DNA of 64,000 bases from Xanthostigma xanthostigma (lineage: Eukaryota > Arthropoda > Insecta > Raphidioptera > Raphidiidae), in NCBI GenBank assembly GCA_963575645.1, contig OY754467.1, positions 620,001 to 684,000 of the forward strand, written 5' to 3'. Position 1 is the stretch's first letter; each line of letters opens with the position of its first letter. The notes under the pieces were generated by a model that saw nothing but the letters and a program-made list of their open reading frames with translations, was not told the DNA's origin and searched no databases. Shown here in pieces: positions 1-9,413 of the stretch. The translations under genes and the position numbers were made by a program.

Positions 1-329
1 TGCAATATAAAAATGAGAAAATTATCAGTTAACAAATAAAATATTTCTGCAAGTGAAAATTTGAATTTGGTGTCCAAACACCTTTATTGATTTGTATGCG
101 GGTTCTTTTTCTATTTCATAACTAGACTATACGTCCATCTCTTTTCTGTCGCCGCATATGCAACGAGGCAAAGTGTACCTATGTTCTCTGCGAGGCGCCA
201 CGTGTCGCAATTTGATACTTGATTGATAAAAGTAGCCGGCTCTAAAATAGTTGTGTTGGATAATGTTATAATAAATAAAAGCTTTCCTTCCGCTAATTAT
301 TCATTACCGCATAGACGTTCGATCTCAAT

Positions 330-3300
330 ATGCTTTTTAAATGTACGTATAAAAATCAAACTATAGAAAAAACACACAAAACTGTAATTTTGCGTTTATA
401 ACCTTACATAAAATTTGACTTTTCAGATCAAATATTAGCAGTTTGTTGCTTATTAATAAGTTGTACGGGTGCAAGTGTTTCGAGTCATGTTCGACAGGTA
501 GATCAAGCAAGATACCAAACGATACTCGAGGAAAGCTTGCTCAGTAACGATATTGGCAGCGTTCATTATGCGATACGAGGCTTAAAACTTTTATTGAAGA
601 CCGTTCCTTCCGATAAGGCGCTCGCTGCTTGCAAAGTAATTGCGGATACCATAGCTGCTGGCAATTTAAAACCGGAGACGGCTTATTACGTTACTTCGGC
701 TTCTAAAAATTTAGGGACGTGCAAAAGTACGATTAGCAAAGAAACCGATTTAAAGGTATGCGTAACTGAACTTTTAAATAGCTTAGACATAGAGGATCGT
801 TGAATTCCGGGAAAATTTTCGGTGGTCCGATAAAAAATACTGAAGTCGTAAGAGACAGACATCTCTCGATTCAATTTTCCTAGTAACTTTTTGTGCCCTA
901 GACCAACCTTGATCTGTAATAACTTTTTTGTACTATGCGGGTAGTGGTGCGAGCTTCTATAAGCTTATTAGAATTGGAGAAATGATCTTCGCAACGTGAC
1001 GTGTAACTATTTGTCAAAGAAATAAATGACGAAACGTTTTTTTTAGGTCCTGCACGATACATTAAATGACGATTCTGCTACCGTTTCCGATCTACATTAC
1101 GCGGTGGCTTCTTTGAAGAATTTAGGGAAACCCATTGATAACCCATCGAAGATTGTTCAGACATTACAGGCACGTTTAAGGACCGAAGATTCATTACAGA
1201 AGTAAGTTTTATTGATTGTTCGAAATATTTTCTTACAATTCTTGTGGATAATCGTCAGTTCGAAACGCAAAGCCACATAAAAAAACAGTTGTGTGGTTTT
1301 AAGAAACCACGACGCAAGTGAAACTTTTATTGGATTGTAGACACTTATCCATCACGATTAATTATAAACAACAATATTCACATGGATACACGAATATAAA
1401 CATGTAAACACTGTACAGCACTTGCCCGCATGACAGACTGACTATGTGTTATACATACTACACGGTCAGCTGATGCTAACCATGGGCGCCGCCATATTGG
1501 CCTTGGCTGCTCTACCGAGCGCCTACTCCGAACGCCTTTCACTTTACCCCTACTCCGCGGCAGGCCTGTAATGCGACATGCAACAGACGGCCAGAAAAAT
1601 TCGGGGCGATAGAATAAAAGTTTCACTTTAATAAAATCATTTTTAACAGCGCTTTCTCACTGAAAAGACAAGTTCTTTACGGATAATTATATTTTTTGTT
1701 ATCGATTGCTGTTTTGCCGCCCAAATTACGAGCCTGTCGTCGCGAGCCGTTATTAATTCTAATTAATTTGGATTTTTCTTTTCAAGTTTGGGCCACACAT
1801 TCCACTGCGCATCATTCCTAGGAGCTTCCGGAAAGTTCGCGTTAGACAGAATAGAAGAAGCCCTCGTACAGGCTGATGAAGTCGATAGCAAATTGCTTCA
1901 ATTCGAAGGCGGCCTTGGCGTAACCTCACTAATCTTGGTCGGCATTGCGAGACTCAGCGAATCGCAAGGAAAAACAAATGTTATAACACGTCAGCAAGCG
2001 GAAAAATTTGCCAACTATTTAGTTTCTCGACGAAGCGTACAGACCGCTAAGGGAATCGGAAGTTTGCTCGAAGCCGTTCGCACGTTTACCGATAATAAGG
2101 ATTTATCGCCGGCTTGCGTTTTATTGGAGGGTTCCGGCCACGTGACGTCCGTAGTTTCGGTTAAGATTTGTGACCTTTTGGGAAAATCGTTGAATCTGGG
2201 ATCGGACGCCGTCATTGCTCAATCGGCAACTCGGCTAGGAGACGACGTGGTCGTTTTAGCTAAACAAAAACTCACGGCGACATCGGACCCGACCGTTTTC
2301 ACGTTAGAATTGCCGCGCGATCGCATGGCCGCCGGATTGTATCGAGTAGCTTTAAGCGCAGGTCCGCACACCGCTTCGTTAACGGTAACGGCGTTGGCCA
2401 ATGGAGTTATTTCGTATTTGGAAATCGGCGTCAACGATGCAGATCAATCGTCTGCCGGGAAGTTGCAACGTTTGAAATATCCGGCCACTCTAAACAGACC
2501 GCTCGAAGCCGATTCCCAACAACGGCTCGTCGTTAGGTTTGCATTTATTGATTCGGCAACAAATAAGCCGTTTAAAGTGCAACAATCTTTTCTACGATTG
2601 ACTTGCAAGAAATCGGATCAAGAAATTTTATTCATTGCTGAACAAGATGATTCGAATATATATCGTCTAGATTTGGTAAGAATTTTTGTTCGGATATCAT
2701 ATATATTAATACGCTAAGGTTTAAGATGTTTGCCTCCCTTTTTAGAAAAAACCACACAATTTCTCCACATAAATTATATGTATATCATTTTACAGATAAT
2801 TGCTTGCTCTACTGACATCGACAACTAAAAAATTTATTATTGCTATTGTTTTTTTAAATTAATTTAATTAAACTCTGAACAACGTCTGCCATCTGACGGC
2901 GTAACGTTAACACTTCGATCTGTCATCTGACACTTCATATTGTAAATACTGCATACTGCCATCTGACGGGCAACGCTGAACAACTCTTTTGCTACTTGCG
3001 CGTCTATATGATAATTTTAGTAAAATTTTTCTTTTACAACAAAAAGAAGAACGTTATAAGCAGTGTGCAAAATTAGAAACGAATTGAATACCTGCAATCA
3101 TATTTAAAAAATAATTTTGTAAAGTGATAATTATTATACTTATTTAGTGCGAATAATTCGCACAGGTCACGCTAGTTATAAATAAAAACAGTAGCGCTGC
3201 GAAGCTATAGATTTCGTAACTGAAGGTTGAATTTTTTTCAGGATATCGACAGTCATTTGAAAGATTTCAGCGGGCAGTCGGGTGAATATTCGATCGAATT

Positions 3301-3742
3301 ACTCCTCGGCGATATAGTCTTGAGCAACCCGATAAAGTGGACGATCGGTTCGGTGAACTTAAAATTACCGACCGGTACTGCTGCGGCGAAAGAAACGGCG
3401 AAACCGCGCAGCGTCAGACCGGAAATTCGCCACCAGTTTCGCGAGGCCGAACGAAGACCTCCGCAATTTTTCTCGCTTCTTTTTACGGGCCTTGCCGCCG
3501 CCCCAATTTTATTACTTTTCATCATTTGGGCGAAATTGGGAATAAACGTTTCGAATTTCCCGTTGAGCGTGAGCGCCATCGTGTTTCACGTTGGTTTGGC
3601 GTCAATTTTGGGGTTATTCGGCATTTTTTGGCTGAGTCTTAATATGTTCCAAACCAGTCGATGGTTATTGTTGCTGGGACTAGTCACGTTTATTTCCGGG
3701 CACAGACTCTTAAGGTCCATAGCTCAAAAACGTAAACATTAA
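330..3742 (+). CDS. RPN2: Ribophorin II, oligosaccharyltransferase subunit (5 coding exons)
   Basis: This is a subunit of the ER oligosaccharyltransferase, which transfers the dolichol-linked glycan to Asn residues of nascent proteins. Coding exons are 330-342, 427-755, 1047-1201, 1787-2675 and 3242-3742. All have GT-AG borders and phases that match, giving 628 residues against about 630 in the family. Exon 1 encodes only MLFK plus one base. Exon 2 completes a hydrophobic signal peptide (YQILAVCCLLISCTGAS). The long luminal part includes LGHTFHCASFLG at the start of exon 4. The last exon carries three hydrophobic segments and a basic KRKH tail, the usual RPN2 C-terminus. AATAAA lies at 3808-3813. 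Introns 3 and 4 each hold a rolling-circle transposon. The family call comes from recalled similarity to animal RPN2; the exon joins are read from the sequence. Confidence 0.95.
1286..1629 (-). mobile_element. HINE-like (Helentron-type) element, family C, copy 1
   Basis: It lies in RPN2 intron 3. Read on the minus strand it starts with AAGTGAAACTTTTA and near its 3' end has the inverse, TAAAAGTTTCACTT. A terminal hairpin follows (GTGGTTT, short loop, AAACCAC), then CAACTG at a T run. A second copy is at 25961-26320. Subterminal inverted repeats plus a 3' hairpin and insertion at T residues fit Helentron-associated elements. The family name is an inference. Confidence 0.65.
2697..3175 (+). mobile_element. 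Non-autonomous Helitron, family E, copy 1
   Basis: The element sits in RPN2 intron 4. It begins with TC (TCATATATATTAATACG) after an A. It ends in a perfect hairpin GTGCGAA-taa-TTCGCAC, eight bases, then CTAG followed by T. TC at the 5' end, a hairpin upstream of CTAG and an A^T target are the diagnostic Helitron marks. The interior contains repeated CATCTGACGG blocks. No protein is encoded. Related copies are at 3840-4400, 45143-45737 and 50936-51449. Confidence 0.85.
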
Positions 3743-3839
3743 TATTTTTTTAATGTGTCTATCACTACAAATTGTCACATTTTACATATTATGTAAGTTT
3801 AATCAACAATAAATTTTCAACAAACACGATTTTGTAGTA

Positions 3840-4400
3840 TCATATATGTTAATACGCTAAGGTTAAAGATGTTTGCCTCCCTTTTTAGAAAAAACCTCAC
3901 AATTTCTCCACATAAATTATATATCATTTTACAGATAATTGCTTGCTCTACTGACATCGACAACTAAAAAATTTATTTTTGTTTTTGTAAATTAATTAAA
4001 ATACAGCAACGCTGAACACCGTCTGCCATCTGACGGCTTTAATTTTGAAACAACGTCAACACTTCGATCTGTCATCTGACCTTCATATTGTAATACAACA
4101 GACACAATACTGCATACTGTCATCTGACGGCTTTAATTTTGAAACAGCGAGCAACGCTGAACAACGTCACAGCAATGCTGCATGATGCCATCTGACGGCT
4201 TAGCTCAACGCTTTTGCTACTTGCGCCTCTATATGACAATTTTAGTAAAATATTTCTTTTACAACAAAAAGAAGAACGTTATAAGCAGTGTGCAAAATTA
4301 GAAACGAATTGAATACCTGCAATCATATTTAAAAAATAATTTTGTAAAGTGATAATTATTATACTTATTTAGTGCGAACAATTCGCACATGTCACTCTAG
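3840..4400 (+). mobile_element. Non-autonomous Helitron, family E, copy 2
   Basis: It starts with TC 26 bp past the RPN2 poly(A) signal and ends in CTAG after a GTGCGAA/TTCGCAC hairpin, again between A and T. It is longer than copy 1 because the CATCTGACGG-containing blocks are repeated more often. It is in the same orientation as copy 1, so the RPN2 terminal exon sits between two direct copies. Confidence 0.85.
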
Positions 4401-5160
4401 TTTATGTTATATAAAAATTATTGAATAAATTCTCAAGAAATTTATAAACTTTAAATAAAGCGAAAAACACGTTAACGACCAAACCGGTCTGTTATTTTTA
4501 TAGCCGATAGATCGCAAGGAATATGAGTGGATTCATTTGTTTACTAAAGACGTCGGATCGCTTAGATATGTGCAGGGTTAAAAAAATTAAAGTCATTTGT
4601 TAGACTGGTTTATAACAAAAGGCACGTGAACTTTAGTTCAGTGTAAGAAATCTAGAGTGCTTTTAGAATTTAGTTTAGTTAACACTTTTGAAATTCTAAA
4701 ATACAAATAAATTACGAAATAGTTTTAAGCACGGTAATTAATGACTCTCGGTAAAATTACAATATAAAGAAATTTGACTCTGATTAGTGATTACTAATTT
4801 AACATTTCAAGGTCGAGGCGTATATATCCTGTAAACATTAAAAAGAGATGAAGTCAATACACTTCAATTGGATATTGAAATACCAGTATTGCGTTTAATC
4901 AAGTAATTAAAATATAATAAATATAAGGAAATTTTACACCGTATTTTGTAGTGCAATCTTAATTTTAATTAATTAACTGGTGACTGTCCCCACTGGTGCC
5001 AATCAACTGACAGCTCATAAAAAGGACTAGAAAGAGAACGTCAGATAATTGGTGGTGATATCATTTGGTTGACAGCTGTATATTATGTTATTTTACTGAT
5101 TACTGCTTCGTTTTAATTGAATCGAAGTTATTTTAATAGTTATTTAAATAAATAATAATA
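4401..5160. other. RPN2-TSG101 intergenic stretch
   Basis: AT-rich sequence with no ORF or repeat that I can support. The last 150-200 bp must contain the TSG101 promoter and 5' UTR, but no core promoter motif is obvious. Confidence 0.4.
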
Positions 5161-8089
5161 ATGTTACCGTTAGACGAAAGTAAACTTAAACAATATTTAA
5201 TTAAGGTTAGTGTTTAACAATAAATATTCGTCCCAACTTCCAAGAATAACATTTTTTTTTGTCTAATGTAATTCCTGATTTTTTTAAATTTCAGTATCAA
5301 ACCCCAGACACCACTCGTCGTGATGTAATGAATGCCTTGGAACACTATCATGGACTATCTCCAAAATTTGAACCTTACGGTAAATAAAAACAGTTGAATA
5401 AAATAGTTTTTTTTTGTTTAAATACATTTTTCTTCTTGTAGTTTTCAATGACGGAAGTTGTATGGATTTGCTTAATTTAAATGGAACGATTCCTGTCTCA
5501 TACAAAGGTAAGTTTTGTTTTATTCTTATTCAATTGTTTTTGACGTGATAACGTCTTATAAATTGATGAAACACCGGCTGCATGCACGAAAAAGTGTAAC
5601 GTTCCGAAAAGTGTAACGTTCCGCCTGTAACATGTATTATTAAATATGATATTCGAGCGGAATACGTTATCACGTAAAACTATCGTCCGTAAACCGACTT
5701 TATAGACAACCAATTTTTTTAAGTTAGCAAAGGGTTTTCTATTTTGTGACGGAAATTCATTTATTACTCAATTTTTATGAAATAGGTAATACTTACAATA
5801 TTCCGATATGTATTTGGTTGATGGACACCCATCCGAACAACGCGCCGTTATGTTATGTGATGCCGACACCCGATATGCACATTAAGGTCTCGATGTTCGT
5901 AGACCATAATGGAAAAATATACTTGCCTTATCTTCACGACTGGGTTCCGGTAAGTTGCATTATAGTCTTTGTACTTCTTTTTATCCGCAAAGAAAAAATC
6001 GTAAAATTGTTTCCCTGAATTATTTTTTTTAGTATTCTTCGGATTTACTCGGGTTAATTCAAGTAATGATTGTCACATTTGGGGAACATCCACCAGTTTA
6101 TGCGAAGCCGCGGACTGAATCGGGAAGTACACCGTATCCTACTACATGTATGTATAGATACTGTTTTGTTTTAGGTATATATTAAAATGGAACTAAATAA
6201 ATCAAGGTATAATGAATAGCACATTCATTAATACTAAAATATCTGTAATTTCATTTTCTTACGGATTTTTGTGTGATATAAAACCGTATTTCCAGAATGT
6301 TTATACATTACATATTAGTGATGTGCCGGATCGTTAAAAATGTATATCCGCGGATACGGATCTGAATACGGATTTTTGGTTTCAAGATCCGCAGATACGA
6401 ATACGGATTTTAACTTTCTTAGAGTACGCGGTGGTAAATATTGCACATCGACCTTTGGAAAGAGACTATCTGTTATGGGAAAAAGTTATTGACCTCTTTA
6501 AGAGTTAACTCTCATAACAGATTGTCTCTTTCCAAAGATCGATGTGCAATATCTCATTATAAATATAGTTGATTTAGTACCTTTGAGTTATGTACTATTA
6601 GTATGGTACTCACTACGATAAATGTTTGCAATATAAAGGTGCCAAATACGATTTAAAAAAATAAAAAATAATCTGAATGGAATTTAACAGGTTTTCATTA
6701 TTACCTAATCACCTATATATATAAAATTTCATCTATGAATTGAAAATTAATAAGGTAAAAGATCCGCCAAAAACTAACGGATACGAATCTTTCTTCTCCG
6801 TCGGATATCCGCGGATACGGATATCCGGCACATCACTATTACATACTATGAGGTTCTCGTTAGAATTGATATTAACGCGAGTGAGACAGCCGGTAAAGAT
6901 ATTTTTGCTGTTTATTACAGCTTTTATGCCGCAACCGGGAATTTCGGCATACCCACCGTACCCGACATCGTCGACAGGTTATCAGCCGCCGGTTTCAAAT
7001 TACGGCGGATATCACGCGCCCTATCCGCCAGTAAACAGCGGTAGTAATTTCCCGCCGTATCCTGCGTTCGGATACGGTCAGTTCCCATCTTTGTCGGGAA
7101 CTGGGTATCCACCTAACCAGCAGTCGTCGACGCCCACTTCGACCGGCGGACAGTCCGGAACTATATCGGAAGAGCATATTCGTGCATCGCTGTTGTCTGC
7201 GGTGGAAGATAAACTGAAAAGACGCTTGAGAGAACAGTTTTCACAAAATCAGGCAGAACTAGAAACATTACGTCGAACGCAACAGGAATTGATGCAGGGG
7301 AAATCAAAGTTAGCCGATATTTTTGTTCGCCTGGAGAAAGAACAGGTTGGTTACACACAAACAAAAATATTAGTTTTATTTTTTTGCGGGCTCACGACGA
7401 TCAAGACTTACCATTTCGGCTCGACAAGCGAGGAACAGTATTAATTAGTTCTTAAATTGTAAAAATGTGTTTTTAGGCAGAGCTGGACAAAAACATAACG
7501 ATCTTACAAGATAAAGAGCAAGAATTAGATAAAGCAATTGAACGTTTAGCCGATGAAGAATCGATCGATGTAGACGAGGCTGTAACCACGACTGCCCCAC
7601 TTTATAAGCAGTAAGTTTTAATTCATTCCAAAATATTGATTTTAAAGAGACATTTTTGAAGTGAAAACTTCTTTAGCGGCGTTGTACACTTTTTTTGTAA
7701 TGGGTAAAAAATGTTAAACTCGCGTCAGGACACATGACCTGATCGAAAATTCGTAAGACGTTAATATTCAAGTTTTCACTTCTGCCAGCACTCCCGGAGT
7801 GCAACCCGTCTTTTTTTTCCCCTCAAATATTGCAATATATTTTTCGATGAAACTAAATCTGGTATTAACGCGAACGAAGCCAATAGATAATTGTTTTTCC
7901 AGATTATTAAACGCTTTTGCTGAAGAAGCTGCGACGGAAGATGCAATTTATTATATGGGCGAAGCCTTGAGAAGCGGTGTCATAGATTTGGATGTGTTTC
8001 TGAAACAGGTTCGGACTTTATCCCGTAAACAGTTTATGCTGCGTGCGTTGATGCAAAAATGTCGTCAAAAAGCAGGCCTCGCAGGCTGA
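5161..8089 (+). CDS. TSG101: TSG101, ESCRT-I component (8 coding exons)
   Basis: ESCRT-I subunit that binds ubiquitin and PTAP-type motifs and sorts endosomal cargo into multivesicular bodies. Coding exons are 5161-5205, 5295-5379, 5442-5507, 5786-5949, 6033-6147, 6921-7345, 7477-7610 and 7903-8089, with all phases compatible, giving 406 residues. Residues 1 to about 145 form the UEV domain (VFNDGS, GTIPVSYKGNTYNIPIC, GKIYLPYLHDW, DLLGLIQVMIVTFGEHPP). Next come a Pro/Tyr/Gly-rich linker with PPYP repeats, a coiled coil (about 240-340) and a C-terminal steadiness-box region ending KCRQKAGLAG. AATAAA is at 8181. Introns 3, 5 and 7 carry transposons. The start was chosen because MLPLDESKLKQYLIK matches the expected N-terminus. 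Confidence 0.95.
5542..5714 (+). mobile_element. HINE-like element, family A, short copy 1
   Basis: Internally deleted copy in TSG101 intron 3. It starts GACGTGATAACGTC after a T run. It ends with the subterminal inverse ACGTTATCACGT, a near-terminal hairpin (GTAAA-ccgac-TTTAT here, TTTAC in other copies) and CAACCAA before a T run. See the longer copy at 10578-11237. Confidence 0.65.
6316..6838. mobile_element. hAT-like MITE in TSG101 intron 5
   Basis: Terminal inverted repeats TAGTGATGTGCCGGAT and ATCCGGCACATCACTA are flanked by near-identical 8-bp target duplications (TTACATAT and TTACATAC). The ends carry repeated ATCCGCGGATACGG blocks. A hairpin lies in the middle at 6438-6552, with arms of about 44 bp reading ATATTGCACATCGA and its inverse. 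The 8-bp duplication points to hAT. No transposase is encoded. Confidence 0.7.
7658..7810 (+). mobile_element. HINE-like element, family B, copy 1 (short)
   Basis: In TSG101 intron 7. It starts GAAGTGAAAACTTCTTTA after T and contains the inverse AGTTTTCACTTC near the 3' end. The 3' hairpin is GCACTC-ccg-GAGTGC, then CAACCCGTC before a T run. It lacks the central repeat seen in longer copies such as 25333-25707. Confidence 0.7.
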
Positions 8090-8493
8090 ACATGAAAGGC
8101 GTACAATATTTTATATACTTTATATATTCACAAAATATTATTATTGATATATCAGTTGCCTCAAGTGTTATATGTAAACTAATAAAGAGAAGCATTTTTA
8201 AATTTTGTTTTTTTTTTATTACAAACGTCTACTGGATTTCATATTGTTTTTTAATCAGGAACTGGAACATCGATAACAAACAAAACAGAATCGGTAACAA
8301 TTGAACATCTGAATATAAATTTGTTTTTTTGTCATTCAGAAGTGCACCTTCTTATTGCTTCAAACAATCTCAGATCGAGTTGTTTTTTTACCGTAACAGT
8401 GCGGATAAAGAAGTACGCAAAAATAACTTCACATTTTATTTAATATATATAAAAAAATAGTCTTACACAATGTTAACTTAAGTTAGTGGAATG

Positions 8494-8810
8494 TTACACA
8501 TATATCCCGACCCACAGTAACAAAAACAAAATTCCAAATCCTGAGAAAATGGACGCTACAAGTGAAACCAAAAGTTCTTTGAATATATCACGAGTAAATT
8601 TTGTGCTTGTTACTTCATAAACGAAAAACCAAGCGGTAAAAAATATTCCGATACCCAGTAAAACGACTGTCAGATGTGGAAATACCGCAGGATTTACTGG
8701 TGAAATATACCTTGCCATTGATTCGATGTCGACCTAAAAATAATTTTAATTAGATTTAAATAGCATGTAGTTTAATTAATCGATGCTGAATAAATCGTAT
8801 GAGTTACCAT
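8494..8810 (-). CDS. TMEM258: TMEM258, oligosaccharyltransferase small subunit (2 exons)
   Basis: A very small two-pass membrane subunit of oligosaccharyltransferase. Exon 1 (8810-8808) is just the ATG, immediately followed by a GTAACT donor. Exon 2 (8733-8494) encodes [20 protein letters not shown] and onward. The product is 80 residues against 79 in the human protein. Conserved blocks include [31 protein letters not shown] and the C-terminus LLLWVGIYV. An internal ATG at 8716-8718 (MARY) would give a 74-residue form, but the spliced start restores the expected M-x-x-E-x-M-x-RY N-terminus. It is convergent with TSG101, with stops 404 bp apart, and divergent from the Rab GAP gene. A minus-strand AATAAA is at 8440-8435. 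Confidence 0.93.
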
Positions 8811-9413
8811 TTTTGCGAAATTAGGATACAAATTTGCTTGAATTACGTGGCAAACGTCAAAATAATACGCCGGCTCTTGGATTTGAAAAGGAGGATTGCG
8901 ACAAGTGCTAATAACAAAACATAACCTCAAACGCGTATCATAGAAAATCTTAAATTTTTACGAGGAGGATACGTTATAGATAATTTTTTTACCGGTAAGC
9001 CAAATCGTTGTGCTGTCAGACTTTGGTACTGCTGTGCTTCTTGGGAAGTTTAATATGTCATATTATAATTTTTCAATGTTATGTGTCAGTTTACAATTGA
9101 TGGTTTTAAAAATAAGATAAGCCATAAGGTAACAATAATGTGCTTAAATAAACTTACAAGACGGGATATTTATGCCAATAGCATTTCAAGTGAATAAGAA
9201 ATATTGAAGCTAAACGTCGTTAATAAAAATTGATAAACCTTCGACACATTATTTAGTGCATACACCTACTTTTAGCATAACCTTTGTTTTTTGCATGGAT
9301 GCAATTTAGTTTTGACAATAATCTGTAAATAGAAATACCTTCGTCGGTCTCGAATGAAGGTGCGGTATGCAGTTAAGTAATAATTTAAAGACGGGTTTTT
9401 TAGTTTATGTGGG
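8811..9413. promoter_or_regulatory. Divergent promoter region, TMEM258 / USP6NL-like
   Basis: About 600 bp between two divergent starts. It contains no transposon that I recognise. The sequence ttttttag at 9395-9402 just before the Rab GAP ATG could be a splice acceptor for a 5' UTR exon. Promoter function is inferred from position only. Confidence 0.35.

Noticed and set aside
1378-1626. 82-codon minus-strand ORF
   Set aside because: Lies inside the family C HINE-like element and recurs with it, as expected for fortuitous frames.
5508-8000. A frameshifted or broken TSG101
   Set aside because: Apparent breaks are introns. All eight exons join in phase to a normal-length protein.
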